In this document: piece after piece, positions 55,851 through 64,000 of the stretch
How positions within the stretch are numbered: position 1 is the stretch's first letter
Layout: each line of letters begins with the position of its first letter
Assembly: GCA_015680685.1 (NCBI GenBank)
Contig: MNCI01004036.1
Span: 274,226-338,225, forward strand
Reading direction: 5' to 3'
Origin: Gnetum montanum
Lineage: Eukaryota; Streptophyta; Gnetopsida; Gnetales; Gnetaceae
Length of the DNA: 64,000 nucleotides
Position numbers and translations under genes: made by a program
Notes under the pieces: model-generated
What the model saw: only the letters and a program-made list of their open reading frames with translations
Told to the model about the DNA's origin: nothing
Databases searched by the model: none

Positions 55851-56820
55851 ATTAAGAATTCAATCAGGCCACATCATGTGCCGTTACACTACTGCCAACA
55901 ATGACAACACAGACTCACAGTGAGCTGCACAGGTCAACTTCCATCATCACCAAAGACTGAACATCACTGCTGCCAATCCAAACTATGCACGCAGGAAATG
56001 TTGGGATTCATGCTCCACGGACAGGCCTGCAGCGAGCACGGCGTTTGATATCGACGACACAACACCGAGTGGACTTGTAGGCCAACAAGTTGCCATGACT
56101 ACTTTTGGCAATGAGGGTAACAGTTTCACTAACTCTAAGAATCTACCAATAGCTGACCATGCAAGTGGACTGATCCACCATGGTGGCAGAGCGATGAACC
56201 CGGAGCTGACAAGTACTGCATGTTTCCTCTAACAAGACTCGTAACAGTGCGCATTTTCCAAACGATGTCAGTTGCAGCCAGAACATTCCCTACCACAACC
56301 GTTTTTGATAGCATGGCAACACCGATACTTCAGGGCCAGCCAAGCATGCCTTGTTTGGCGCTGGAGCGGCGCAAGGAAAGTTGCAGATTTCTTGCAACTT
56401 CCATAAGCATTTTTTTAAATGGCAAAACTGCCCAGTCAACCGCAGATTCCCTGCAACTTCAGTTTAGTGCCGACGGATTTCCCTCGTTCCAGCCATCATT
56501 GAGCAAGTTGCAGGCTTACTGAAGCGTTTCTGAAATTCTAAAACGCAAGATGACAAAAAAGTCTGGAAAGGAAACTAAAATGGAGCTGAGAAAATGGCAA
56601 TTTTCAACAATACACATGCACGTTACAGATCTCTGTTACCATCCTTTTATTTTTTTGCATTCCTTCTTCATTTCTGCACTTTGCCTGATAAAAGAGATGA
56701 ATGAACAGAGTGGCAACACCTGCAATTCCTAAGGAATGAAACAGGCAGGACCGAGCTCGCTTCATTTACTCACCTTCGCCTCTTCCCTTGACGTCAATCA
56801 TGTTTAAAAATCAGTTGCAG
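55851..56820. other. Less AT-rich, apparently low-copy stretch
   Basis: Composition is clearly more balanced than the flanks, with CG dinucleotides kept. A 100-codon plus frame (56220-56522) is not recognised. The word GTTGCAG/CTGCAAC recurs (56257-56270, 56380-56400, 56440-56462, 56500-56515), some as inverted copies. It may be intron or flank of the disrupted gene on the minus strand next to it. Confidence 0.4.
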
Positions 56821-56883
56821 GAATTAGCATAGAAGTGCGGCCAGAACTTGTCGTCCTTATTACCATAGGCGAGAGGGTTTGGA

Positions 56884-57314
56884 TCACAATCCGCGCTTCA
56901 AGGCGGTCGTGAGCTTTGAAGGAAGAACATACTCAAGTCCGTTGTATTTTAGCGCGCTACGACGTGCAAAAGAGGCTACCGTGGAGGAAGCACTGGTGGC
57001 GGTGACGGAAAGAAGACTCTCGGAAATGGACTCAGGTATGAGCAAGAATCTATGGTAGGAAATGGTGCTCAGGAGTGGACTGCCACTGTAAAGGTATACC
57101 ACCACAGCGTCTGGGCTAGGACATCCTCCCATGTTCACATGCACGGTTAAGGTTGCTGGGCGAATGATCACTGGGGAGATTGCCAGAACGAAGAAGCAGG
57201 CTGAGAAAAATGCACCCACTGTGGTGTTGAGAAAAATGCACCCACTGTGGTGTTAGAGGCACTAAAGGAGGAAGAGGTCGAAGAGGCTTTTCGATCTTAC
57301 GGCCCAATGATCAT
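56884..57314 (-). pseudogene. Unrecognised host gene or exon, disrupted
   Basis: On the minus strand an ATG at 57314 gives MIIGP, then TAA. The same frame then reads RKASSTSSSFSASNTTVGAF, a hydrophobic helix FFSACFFVLAISPVII (signal-anchor-like), and a soluble part with CPSPDAVVVYLYSGSPLLST and ISYHRFLLIPESISESLL. It ends LPSKLTTALKRGL at 56884. A 26-base tandem duplication at 57202-57253 breaks this frame. Base composition and the coherent N-terminal anchor suggest a real low-copy gene; I do not recognise the family. It could also be one exon whose upstream part is elsewhere. Confidence 0.4.
57202..57253. repeat. 26-bp perfect tandem duplication
   Basis: The unit TGAGAAAAATGCACCCACTG plus TGGTGT is present twice, at 57202-57227 and 57228-57253. 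Because 26 is not a multiple of three it shifts the minus-strand reading frame. Confidence 0.9.
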
Positions 57315-57479
57315 TAAATCACCAACTACACCTCACAGTGGGAAAGATGACGAAAAGAAAATGTACTTTGTGAGCTTCAAAATCCTCTGGAACAATATTC
57401 AATCCCACAATCACCCGTCTAGAAAACTGCCGTCCTGGGCTTCCTTCTACTATTTTAATTAATTTTATAACTGATCAAC

Positions 57480-58690
57480 TCATTGGTTATTTTCCCACAG
57501 AAGCATAATTCTGGAATCCCAAAGTTATTTCATGCCCTAAGGAATGGTGAAATCGTGGATCCTTGATAATTGAATTTATCTAAAGATATATTTTATATTT
57601 AGTTTGCTTTGCAGTTATGGCACGCATACTTTGAAAATTAAATTAATGAGGAAGTCTGGGCATTGGGCAGCTATGCATGTGCAAATATCAATGTTGAGGC
57701 ACCGACTAGATTCTAAAGATATCACACCATAAATAAATAAACAGCTTGGACAAATATTACAACCATTGTAATCCTGATTACATTCTGAAATAGTGGATCC
57801 TACATGACAAACTAGGCAATAGAATGGTAAAAGATGCCACAAAGTCCTATTTTCAGTTTCAGAACTTACAACTGTACCTCCTATAGCATTTGAAGTCCAA
57901 CTCCTTTGGCCTAATCCTTATCAAATTTCATTACACTATTCCTGTTGTGATTGTGCACCAAACATAACTTGAAGCTCCCATTGAGCCATAGCATCTCGGA
58001 GATATTCAACCCAAGACAAATCCAATTACTATAAAAAAAATATGAATACCAGTTGTTGGAATTCAGAAATTAAAGCAATGTAGCATCAATAATCTTGGAA
58101 GTCTGCCAAAATTTCAAATAGAACCTAGTTTAAAATCATTATTCTAGAAAAGTTGTAAGAATGAAATAAAATAAATCTTCACTCCATTGCTTAGTAGCTT
58201 CGGATAAAGGTCTCAGTATGGTTCACTTCTATGTTGCTCATCACTCAAGGTAAAAGTTCTGACTATTCACTTCTTATCATGTTCTCTTGCTTGCTTTTTA
58301 TGTTTTTCTTTAACAACATCCAAGTAAATGATTTTGAAAGGCCTCAAATTTGAATGGAGACCAACCTATTTCATTATTTATCAATGCAACATATTTAGTA
58401 TTTATGAATTACTTATTAAATGAGTTAAATTCCAGTATAATATTTTAATAAAACATTTTTTATATAAATAACCCTTTAAGCCTCACAAATAATTTTAAAT
58501 TTTAAAAGGTGTTAATAAATTATTTCCCAACCACAAATATTTATGGCCTCCACTCATAATACCAACTGTAAGACTAATTATACAAAACTCATTGGATCCA
58601 AACCTATCAATCAATCATGAATAATGTTGATATCAATATTTTGGGAGTAACCCTAAGTATCACACAAACCTTTTCAAAAGAATAAAGACT
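57480..58690. other. AT-rich spacer, nothing firm
   Basis: A 75-codon minus frame (57615-57842) has ten Cys (FYCLVCHVGS, CNICPSCLF, CTCIAAQC) but no recognisable zinc-finger spacing. No repeat ends were found. Confidence 0.4.
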
Positions 58691-58695
58691 TATAA

Positions 58696-59275
58696 TTGAG
58701 AAACTGTATATATTGGCATGTAGATTTAGTAACCATGGTCCCCATGCCAACCATGGGAGGCGTTTCCATCAACAACATCAACTTGTACTTGAATGACCTC
58801 GTGGCAACCTCTAAGGATCATTATATTACACTATATGAAGTTCTTAAGAGGATCATGATCTTAAGCAACATTCTTGCTTAGATGAAACCTTTCTCCAAGT
58901 TCCTCATTATGCATCAGATAATCTAAATTTCCATGATGAGACAATTAAGATTAACTTGAGGATAGGAGATTTATGTTAGCTATTGTCTTGCATCATAATC
59001 AAGGTATCACTTGAAGCTTCAATTCTGTTAATGCATATTGATGATGGTGTTGGATCTAACATGATCACATGGGCTATTATCAAGCATCTTAGTCTCCATG
59101 ATTACATAGCTTTCAATGAAACCACTACTAACCTCATTTCTTTTAATGCTACACGAGTTGAAGATGTAGGTTCCATTAGGTTACCGTTTATGGTAGATGA
59201 TGTTATGTAGTTTGAACCTATTTTTATGATCATATGTGAGTGTCGTGGTATCAATGAAATAATAGGATGCCCTTG
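58696..59275 (+). pseudogene. Ty3/gypsy protease relic, interrupted by Element IV
   Basis: LYLNDLVATSKDHYITLYEV and LKRIMILSN (58774-58860), then ILLMHIDDGVGSNMITWAII (59029-59090) resemble the region before and at the protease active site (D-D-G for D-S-G) of plant gypsy elements. SIRLPFMVDDVM and FEPIFMIICECRGINEIIG (59172-59265) stand where the F-V---Y--ILGRPW end should be. The match stops at the Element IV LTR. Confidence 0.5.
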
Positions 59276-60140
59276 TGATGAGTGGCAAGGTACCCCTACA
59301 CTCAACCATATGAATACGAGCGTTACACGCGCGATCCGGTCGAACTCCACAGACAGACTAGTTGTGGCATCTAGACAATTAGCCTTAGGTCACAGTTCAC
59401 TATCTTCCCACCTGGACTAGTATTATCTTTGTCATGTATGGTTTAGTCCAGAGTGAGGTGTATGATATGTTTCTAACCTAATGCTACTCTTGAAGGCAAT
59501 GGAAGATAATATTAACTAAGCTAAGGAAGACAAAGTGAGAAGGAATCTAGCTAGCCTAAGTGCGATGAGCATCCATTCCTTGATTATCCGTATACATCTT
59601 GGACTTCGTGCACGACTACCACTAGGATTACCAAGCGCAGATCCTAGGTACGCTACTGGGTTACCAAGTAGTCACACTTAAATGCTTGTAATCAAGTCGT
59701 ACTCATTCCACATTTAATAGGAGTTTAAGGGTGAGAGATATTAACTAGGAAAGTAGTAAATAACAAGTAAATAAATAATTAATCTAAGTGAATGCTGCAA
59801 TGATGAAGTAATCTCGATCTTTATTGCCGGTCATGTCCATGTCCAAGTACGTCACACTCGAATAAGGATGTCGTACAATTACATTCACCACACTGCAGGC
59901 ATACACTGGGAGGAAAAGGGTTGAGAGAAAGAAATTAAACACTTAACTAAGAACTAACTAAAAGCTAATAATCTCTGGATCTATCTACCTCTTATTTATA
60001 GATGAGGAGACAGGTTGTGATATCACGTACGTGATATCATGTACGCAATATTGCATCGTCTGTGATATCGCGGATGCGATATCGCGGGTGCGATATCATG
60101 GGTGCGATATCGTGGCTGTCAGCAAATTCATGACTCATCA
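59276..60140 (-). repeat. Element IV 3' LTR
   Basis: On the minus strand it begins TGATGAGTCATGAATTTG at 60140 and ends CCACTCATCA at 59276. The U3 (60014-60115) carries eight GATATC/AATATT units, most as CGATATCGC, including a perfect 22-base palindrome at 60018-60039 around CACGTACGTG. TATAAATA is plus TATTTATA at 59993-60000. CpG sites are better kept than in Element I LTRs, which suggests a younger copy. Confidence 0.85.
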
Positions 60141-60230
60141 TACCCCCATGACTGAATGAAAACTCATCCTCAAGTGAAAGTGAGAACAAGCTCCATTGAT
60201 TACACAGTGGATAGGTATGGGATTATTGAC
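60141..60230 (-). promoter_or_regulatory. Polypurine tract and conserved pre-LTR block of Element IV
   Basis: TACCCCCATGAC (60141-60152) is the complement of GTCATGGGGGTA. GAATGAAAACTCATCCTC (60155-60172) and, on the minus strand, GTCAATAATCCCATACCTAT near 60230 are the same blocks as in Elements I-III. Confidence 0.75.
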
Positions 60231-60323
60231 TGGCTAGAATGGATTCATGCTGCAGTGTGGAGTCAGAACAAAATTGAGACACAACACAAAAGAAAATCCT
60301 ATGATTACAAAATTGGATGGAAC

Positions 60324-61091
60324 TCATGTAGTTCCTAGTGGCAGTGGCTTCTCCATGGGTGTCTTTTCCTTTTCTTGTGCTCCAACTCTTGGGATTTAAT
60401 GGCATTGAAGTATGGCTTGGAGTTTCTCCTCTTGTAAGGCCTTGAGTGCCTTGGCATGCAGGTAAGTTTGCGCTTGTGCCATAGAGGCATCCCAGTCAGC
60501 CTTCTCTTTTTCTTCCACCACCCTTTTATTCTCTGTCAATAGTTTATTAAGTTGCTTGGTTCTGAAAGTGTCCAGCTGGTTCTGAGCAACCTTTGGCCCT
60601 GTATTCGAAAGGTTTAATATTTTCGAAATGGCTTGAACAAAGAAATCAATAGTCACACCACAAATGTTAACTGTGGTGCCTTCTTCTTTGTTGTGCCAAA
60701 ATTGGTACGTTTCCCCTAAGTACCAAGCATCACTTTCAAAGAGCGTTGGCCATAATGGGGACCCTTTGAGGTGATCCCTAATGGCCTCTAGAGCAAATTA
60801 TGCGAAAGGTCCAAATTTTAATTCCATGATCACTACAGTGAATATGGACCTTTCATGGATGGTCTAAACACAATCTTGGGAAAACATGAGATATCGTCCC
60901 TGTTCAGACGTTGCAGCAACTACTCCTTCCACCTGCCTTGATTGTACAATGGTAGGGTCTTCTTGGTGGGTACTAAATGATTGTTCCTCCTACTCTGCAT
61001 GTTGTTTTTTAGGAACTTTTCCTTCACCTCTTCTAGGTCGTTTGATCACACCTTGAATAGGACCTTCCTATTGTCCACGTTTCGGGGCCAT
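60324..61091 (-). pseudogene. Element IV ORF3, internally shortened
   Basis: ATG at 61091, directly after GTGATTGTAG, reads MAPKRGQ. VVIMELKFGPFA, ETYQFWHNKEEGTTVNICGV and DFFVQAISKILNLSNTGPKV follow, matching the N-terminal domain in Element I residue by residue. Then it jumps to a coiled-coil-like LLTENKRVVEEKEKADWDAS and LHAKALKALQEEKLQAI, and ends KPLPLGTT at 60324. At about 256 codons against about 950 in Element II, the middle (including the LPF-CLI block) is gone, yet both ends are kept. Confidence 0.65.
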
Positions 61092-62980
61092 CTACAATCA
61101 CATGGTGCCAATCGCTAGTAAGGTTGTTACCAAAGATAGGCTATACCGTACTGCTTGCCTTAATAGATTTACTTTATTTCCGTGTGATGTTAATTATTGG
61201 AATAACATGTCCCCGAAAGATTATAATGTTGAGTCTTCTTTGCTTAGGTGGTTTCCAAATTTAATTTTCTGGTATAGCTAAGGGGATGAAATTATTTTTG
61301 ACACATTCTATTCTTAATTTTACAACTAATTACCCTTAAATATGTCCTTCGAGCAATGATGATTTCAAAAAATTTATGCACTATTCGGTGTGTGCCTCTC
61401 CCCCACAACTAAGCTAAACACTCCGAGTTCAAGTAGGTTCAAATGGAATGAAAATCAGAGTACCAGTGAGCGAGTTATGGATATGAAAGCAAGGGGTGCA
61501 CAATCGCGAGTCGTAGAGAGGAATTTGAAAAACTTCCCCTGCGTGAACAGTTGCAAATGATGTTGATTAGCATAGGGGGGTCACATATATATATTTTCAT
61601 CGAAGTTAGGGCACTTAGAGAATGTACCGAATTTTTAATATTTCTTTTGAATTTAAACAATGTAAACTAAGGACATTTGGACGATTATTAAAGGGTTCCA
61701 GGGTAATTCAACTAGTTCTGAAAACATGAAAATTATGATGGTGTGGAATTTATCAATAAGGACCTTGGATGGTAGAGAAAAAGGCTATGTGATGATTCAT
61801 AGGAATGTTGAATTGGAGGGATAGTAATAAGGGAAAGAATACCATGAACAATATGCTGAGGGTAATAAATGGTGTGTGTGAGTTGTGTCATAAGTGAAAA
61901 TTACAAAAGATTACACAAGTGGGTCCTCCCCAAAGTAGGTTCCAACCTATAATGCCATTGTATAACAACACTTAAAAGTGTCCGTGGGCACTAGAAGGGT
62001 TAAATGTAATCTGCACTGATTTCACAAAACACACACATGTAAATATCACCGGAATGAGATAAGAATTCTATGTTACACACGAAACGAGCTACAATTACAC
62101 GAATAGTGAGATGGGACGAAGTATAGAAGGAATCGTAGAGATTGGAACATGAGGTAACTGACCTAGGGCACAGTGAATCCTGTGTGTAAAGCATGATTAA
62201 TGTGTCATTAACCCATCGTTCCAAGATCAGGACCAAGTCCATTCCTCTAATCAGTAACATCGCATTGTTTCATCCCATGATGAGCAACTATGAGAGTACC
62301 ATAACAACAAGGCATATGATCACTTGGTGTTTTATTCAAGGAAGGAGTGATTTTTGTTTTGTGGCACTTTTCTTTTCATTTTTGTTTCTTTTTTTTCTTA
62401 CTACTGAATCTAGAGAAACTGCCAACCTTCAAGCATGGGTGCATGTCTTTCCAGTGGGATCCCCTAGAACAGCATTGGACTTTTGAGTGTCCTTTTGATT
62501 ACTCTTACTCCCATTTTTCGTTAGAGCTACAAGGATATTAGTACAACCACATTGCATGACAACTCCCACAGACGTCACCAAAGAGAATCCACAAGTCCCC
62601 TTGATGTCACACCCTAATCATTCCCTCTTGGTCCATCCTTCTTCATTCTGGGTACAATGAACACAAAATTAATTTTAAGTTTCAAGGATGTCAAGAATAT
62701 CACTGTACCCTCGAACAGAACCTCTTATTTGTAGAGTGGATGAGTGCGTGTAATAGGCTCACTGTCTACATAATTGATACTTGAGACTCGATAACATAGA
62801 ACACACCTCAACCAATGATCCACATGAGTGTTTTATTCGTAGATGAGATTACTTACAAAAGTGTAAAAAGATAAAAATACAAAATGACAAAACAAGAAAT
62901 TGAAAACCAAAAAACTAGAAAACAAAAAAATTTGTAAAATTAAAGAAAATAAAAAGTGGTTATTAATCCTGCTTGTTACT
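61092..62980 (-). other. Element IV non-coding block between gag and ORF3
   Basis: Contains GTGGGTCCTCCCCAAAGTAG (61920) and AGCATGGGTGCATGTCTTTC (62431), the blocks shared with Elements I-III. A run CACATATATATATTTT (61582-61597) lies about 500 bp before the ORF3 start; read on the minus strand it is TATA-like, but without a U3 repeat beside it. Confidence 0.55.
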
Positions 62981-64000
62981 AGAATGAGGGATATCCCCCA
63001 TAACTAAATGGTTGAGGATGGCAAGGATTAATAAGAGGAAGATGAGGATCCTTGCATGTTGGAAATATTGGGGCCCGGTCATACTTATCCCATTAGGCTC
63101 CACACACTTGGTTATAGTAAGCATAGTGGGGCAATTTGTAAGATGTGGTTCTTGGATAAGGAGTTGACTGACTATGATGTTTGTGACTGTTAGATGGTAT
63201 GCAAGGATCGGGACGTCGCTCTCCATTCCTATGTTCATTGGGTCGTATGATTGTTGGAGTGTTAATTGGTGGCCCTGATGAAGTAACATAAGGTGTTGGG
63301 CTCGAAGATAAGGGTGCACCACAGTGTTGGGCTTGTGCTGAGTTGGAGAGTGCAATGGCCTTGGAATTGTGTTGTTCGTTCTTATGGTCATGTTTAAAGA
63401 AGGGACGATTTGGATGTTGAAGAGGCCTCTTACTGCTGTTAGTAATATTAGCACAAGTGACGTTCGAAGGTTGTTGCTGTGGTGTAGATACCTTANACTG
63501 TTAGTAATATTAGCACAAGTGACGTTCGAAGGTTGTTGCTGTGGTGTAGATACCTTAGGAACAATTATTAGCAATGTCGAAGAAGGGAAAGGATGAGAAT
63601 GTTGAAAATTAGGAGAAGTGTAAGGTACACAAGGAAATGGTTGTGGTGAAGGCATGGGCTGATAGTATTGGGGAGAATAGTAATGCGATGAGATAGAGTA
63701 TGCTGGCCCAGTTGGAGAAACATGATGTTGAACGTGATAAGCATTTGGATTTAGAGGATACGAAGGGTGTGTCCAGTTTAGGGGCAGGTTCCCCCATGAC
63801 TGGGATTGTTGCCACTGTGATCGAACACAGTATCTCTATACAAAATCTAGATGTAACGTGCTTCCCCAATGCTCATATAAATGTAACAAGATTGGGCATT
63901 GACCCTTGGGGTGATCGTACAAGCAAATGTTGCATTCATACATGTGATTGGCAGTTGAGCTCTTATTTTCCTTATCCCTTCTTTTTGATTGTCTACTAAT
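62981..64000 (-). pseudogene. Element IV gag, C-terminal part
   Basis: Near 63900-63960 the minus strand reads YECNICLYDHPKGQCPILLH, a knuckle with spacing C-X2-C-X3-H-X4-C, followed by LYEHWGSTLHLD as in Element I. The rest is Pro/Gln/Thr/Tyr-rich (PSPQPFPCVPYTSPNFQHSH). It ends ARILIFLLLILAILNHLVMG, the last part being the post-pol GTTATGGGGGATAT block. No protease follows. A 62-bp duplication around an N (63436-63557) lies within it. Confidence 0.7.
63436..63557. repeat. 62-bp direct duplication joined by an N, probable assembly artefact
   Basis: A block starting CTGTTAGTAATATTAGCACA and ending GTGTAGATACCTTA occurs at 63436-63495 and again, identical, at 63498-63557. The single N at 63496 sits exactly between them. 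That is how a failed overlap merge looks. Confidence 0.75.

Larger units (their letters stand above)
59276..64000 (-). mobile_element. Element IV: pol-less gypsy retrotransposon, 3' part
   Basis: 3' LTR at 59276-60140. Going upstream on the minus strand are the polypurine tract, ORF3 (60324-61091), the non-coding block (61092-62980) and gag (62981 to beyond the window). Gag runs straight into the post-pol block at 62985-63000, as in Element I, so pol is absent. The 5' LTR lies outside the window. CCTTG at 59271-59275 is one half of a possible target duplication. Confidence 0.8.

Noticed and set aside
56220-56522. 100-codon plus-strand frame
   Set aside because: No recognisable domain, no relation to the disrupted minus-strand gene, and no supporting signals. 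Kept only as a note on the less AT-rich stretch.
57116-57307. Minus-strand frame as the upstream part of the 56884-57219 frame
   Set aside because: Removing one 26-base copy does not join these two frames. The frame that does join starts after the TAA at 57297.
60014-60115. GATATC array as a CRISPR-like or satellite array
   Set aside because: Units are short, irregular and confined to the U3 of LTRs; no CRISPR expected in a plant genome.

Overview
This is a repeat-dominated piece of a large land-plant nuclear genome, about 65% AT. Old, multiply nested LTR retrotransposons, no compact host genes and very long intergenic spans suggest a gymnosperm-type genome; that lineage is an inference. No intact host gene was found. 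Nearly every recognisable coding stretch carries stops or frameshifts.

Left part (1-32.9 kb). A minus-strand LTR scrap (70-450) and a minus-strand LINE reverse-transcriptase relic (1290-2310) precede a four-level nest. Element 0 (2979 to about 32885, plus strand) is a chromovirus-like Ty3/gypsy element with a tRNA-Met type primer-binding site. Its gag is split by Element I (4465-28034, perfect 5-bp target duplication GTTAT). Element I carries gag and a third ORF but no pol. That third ORF is split twice, by a solo LTR (11485-12420) and by Element II (12912-26239, target duplication TCATA/CCATA). Element II has the full order LTR-gag-PR-RT-RH-IN-ORF3-LTR.

Middle part (32.9-48.3 kb). A pseudogene of a UPL3/UPL4-like HECT ubiquitin ligase (32950-34059, minus) is followed by an internally deleted Ty1/copia element (34902-38115). 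Next comes Element III (39600-48306, minus), from the same family as II, with RNase H, most of integrase and ORF3 lost. A second copy of its 5' leader lies beyond its 3' LTR (39450-39599).

Right part (48.3-64 kb). A spacer holds three copies of a tRNA-derived SINE, a 37-bp retroposed scrap and a G-quadruplex-prone tract. Then come two lone LTRs (one cut by a 36-N gap), a gag relic of another gypsy lineage, a less AT-rich stretch with an unrecognised disrupted gene (56884-57314), and a protease relic interrupted by Element IV (59276 to beyond 64000, minus). Element IV again shows gag and ORF3 without pol.

Elements I-IV form one family: TGATGAG...CTCATCA LTR ends, a decayed tRNA-Asp primer-binding site, a TGGGGGTA polypurine tract, and gag starting MS(S/P)S or MSLS. 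ORF3, in the position where env-like genes sit, is shared by the pol-bearing and pol-less members. It starts M(A/T)PK, ends in a P-L-P-G-T-like tail, has a splice-acceptor-like TAG before its ATG in II and IV, and has a TATA motif about 0.5 kb upstream. In I and II the sequence around that motif resembles the U3 of the same element. This is the most interesting system in the window.
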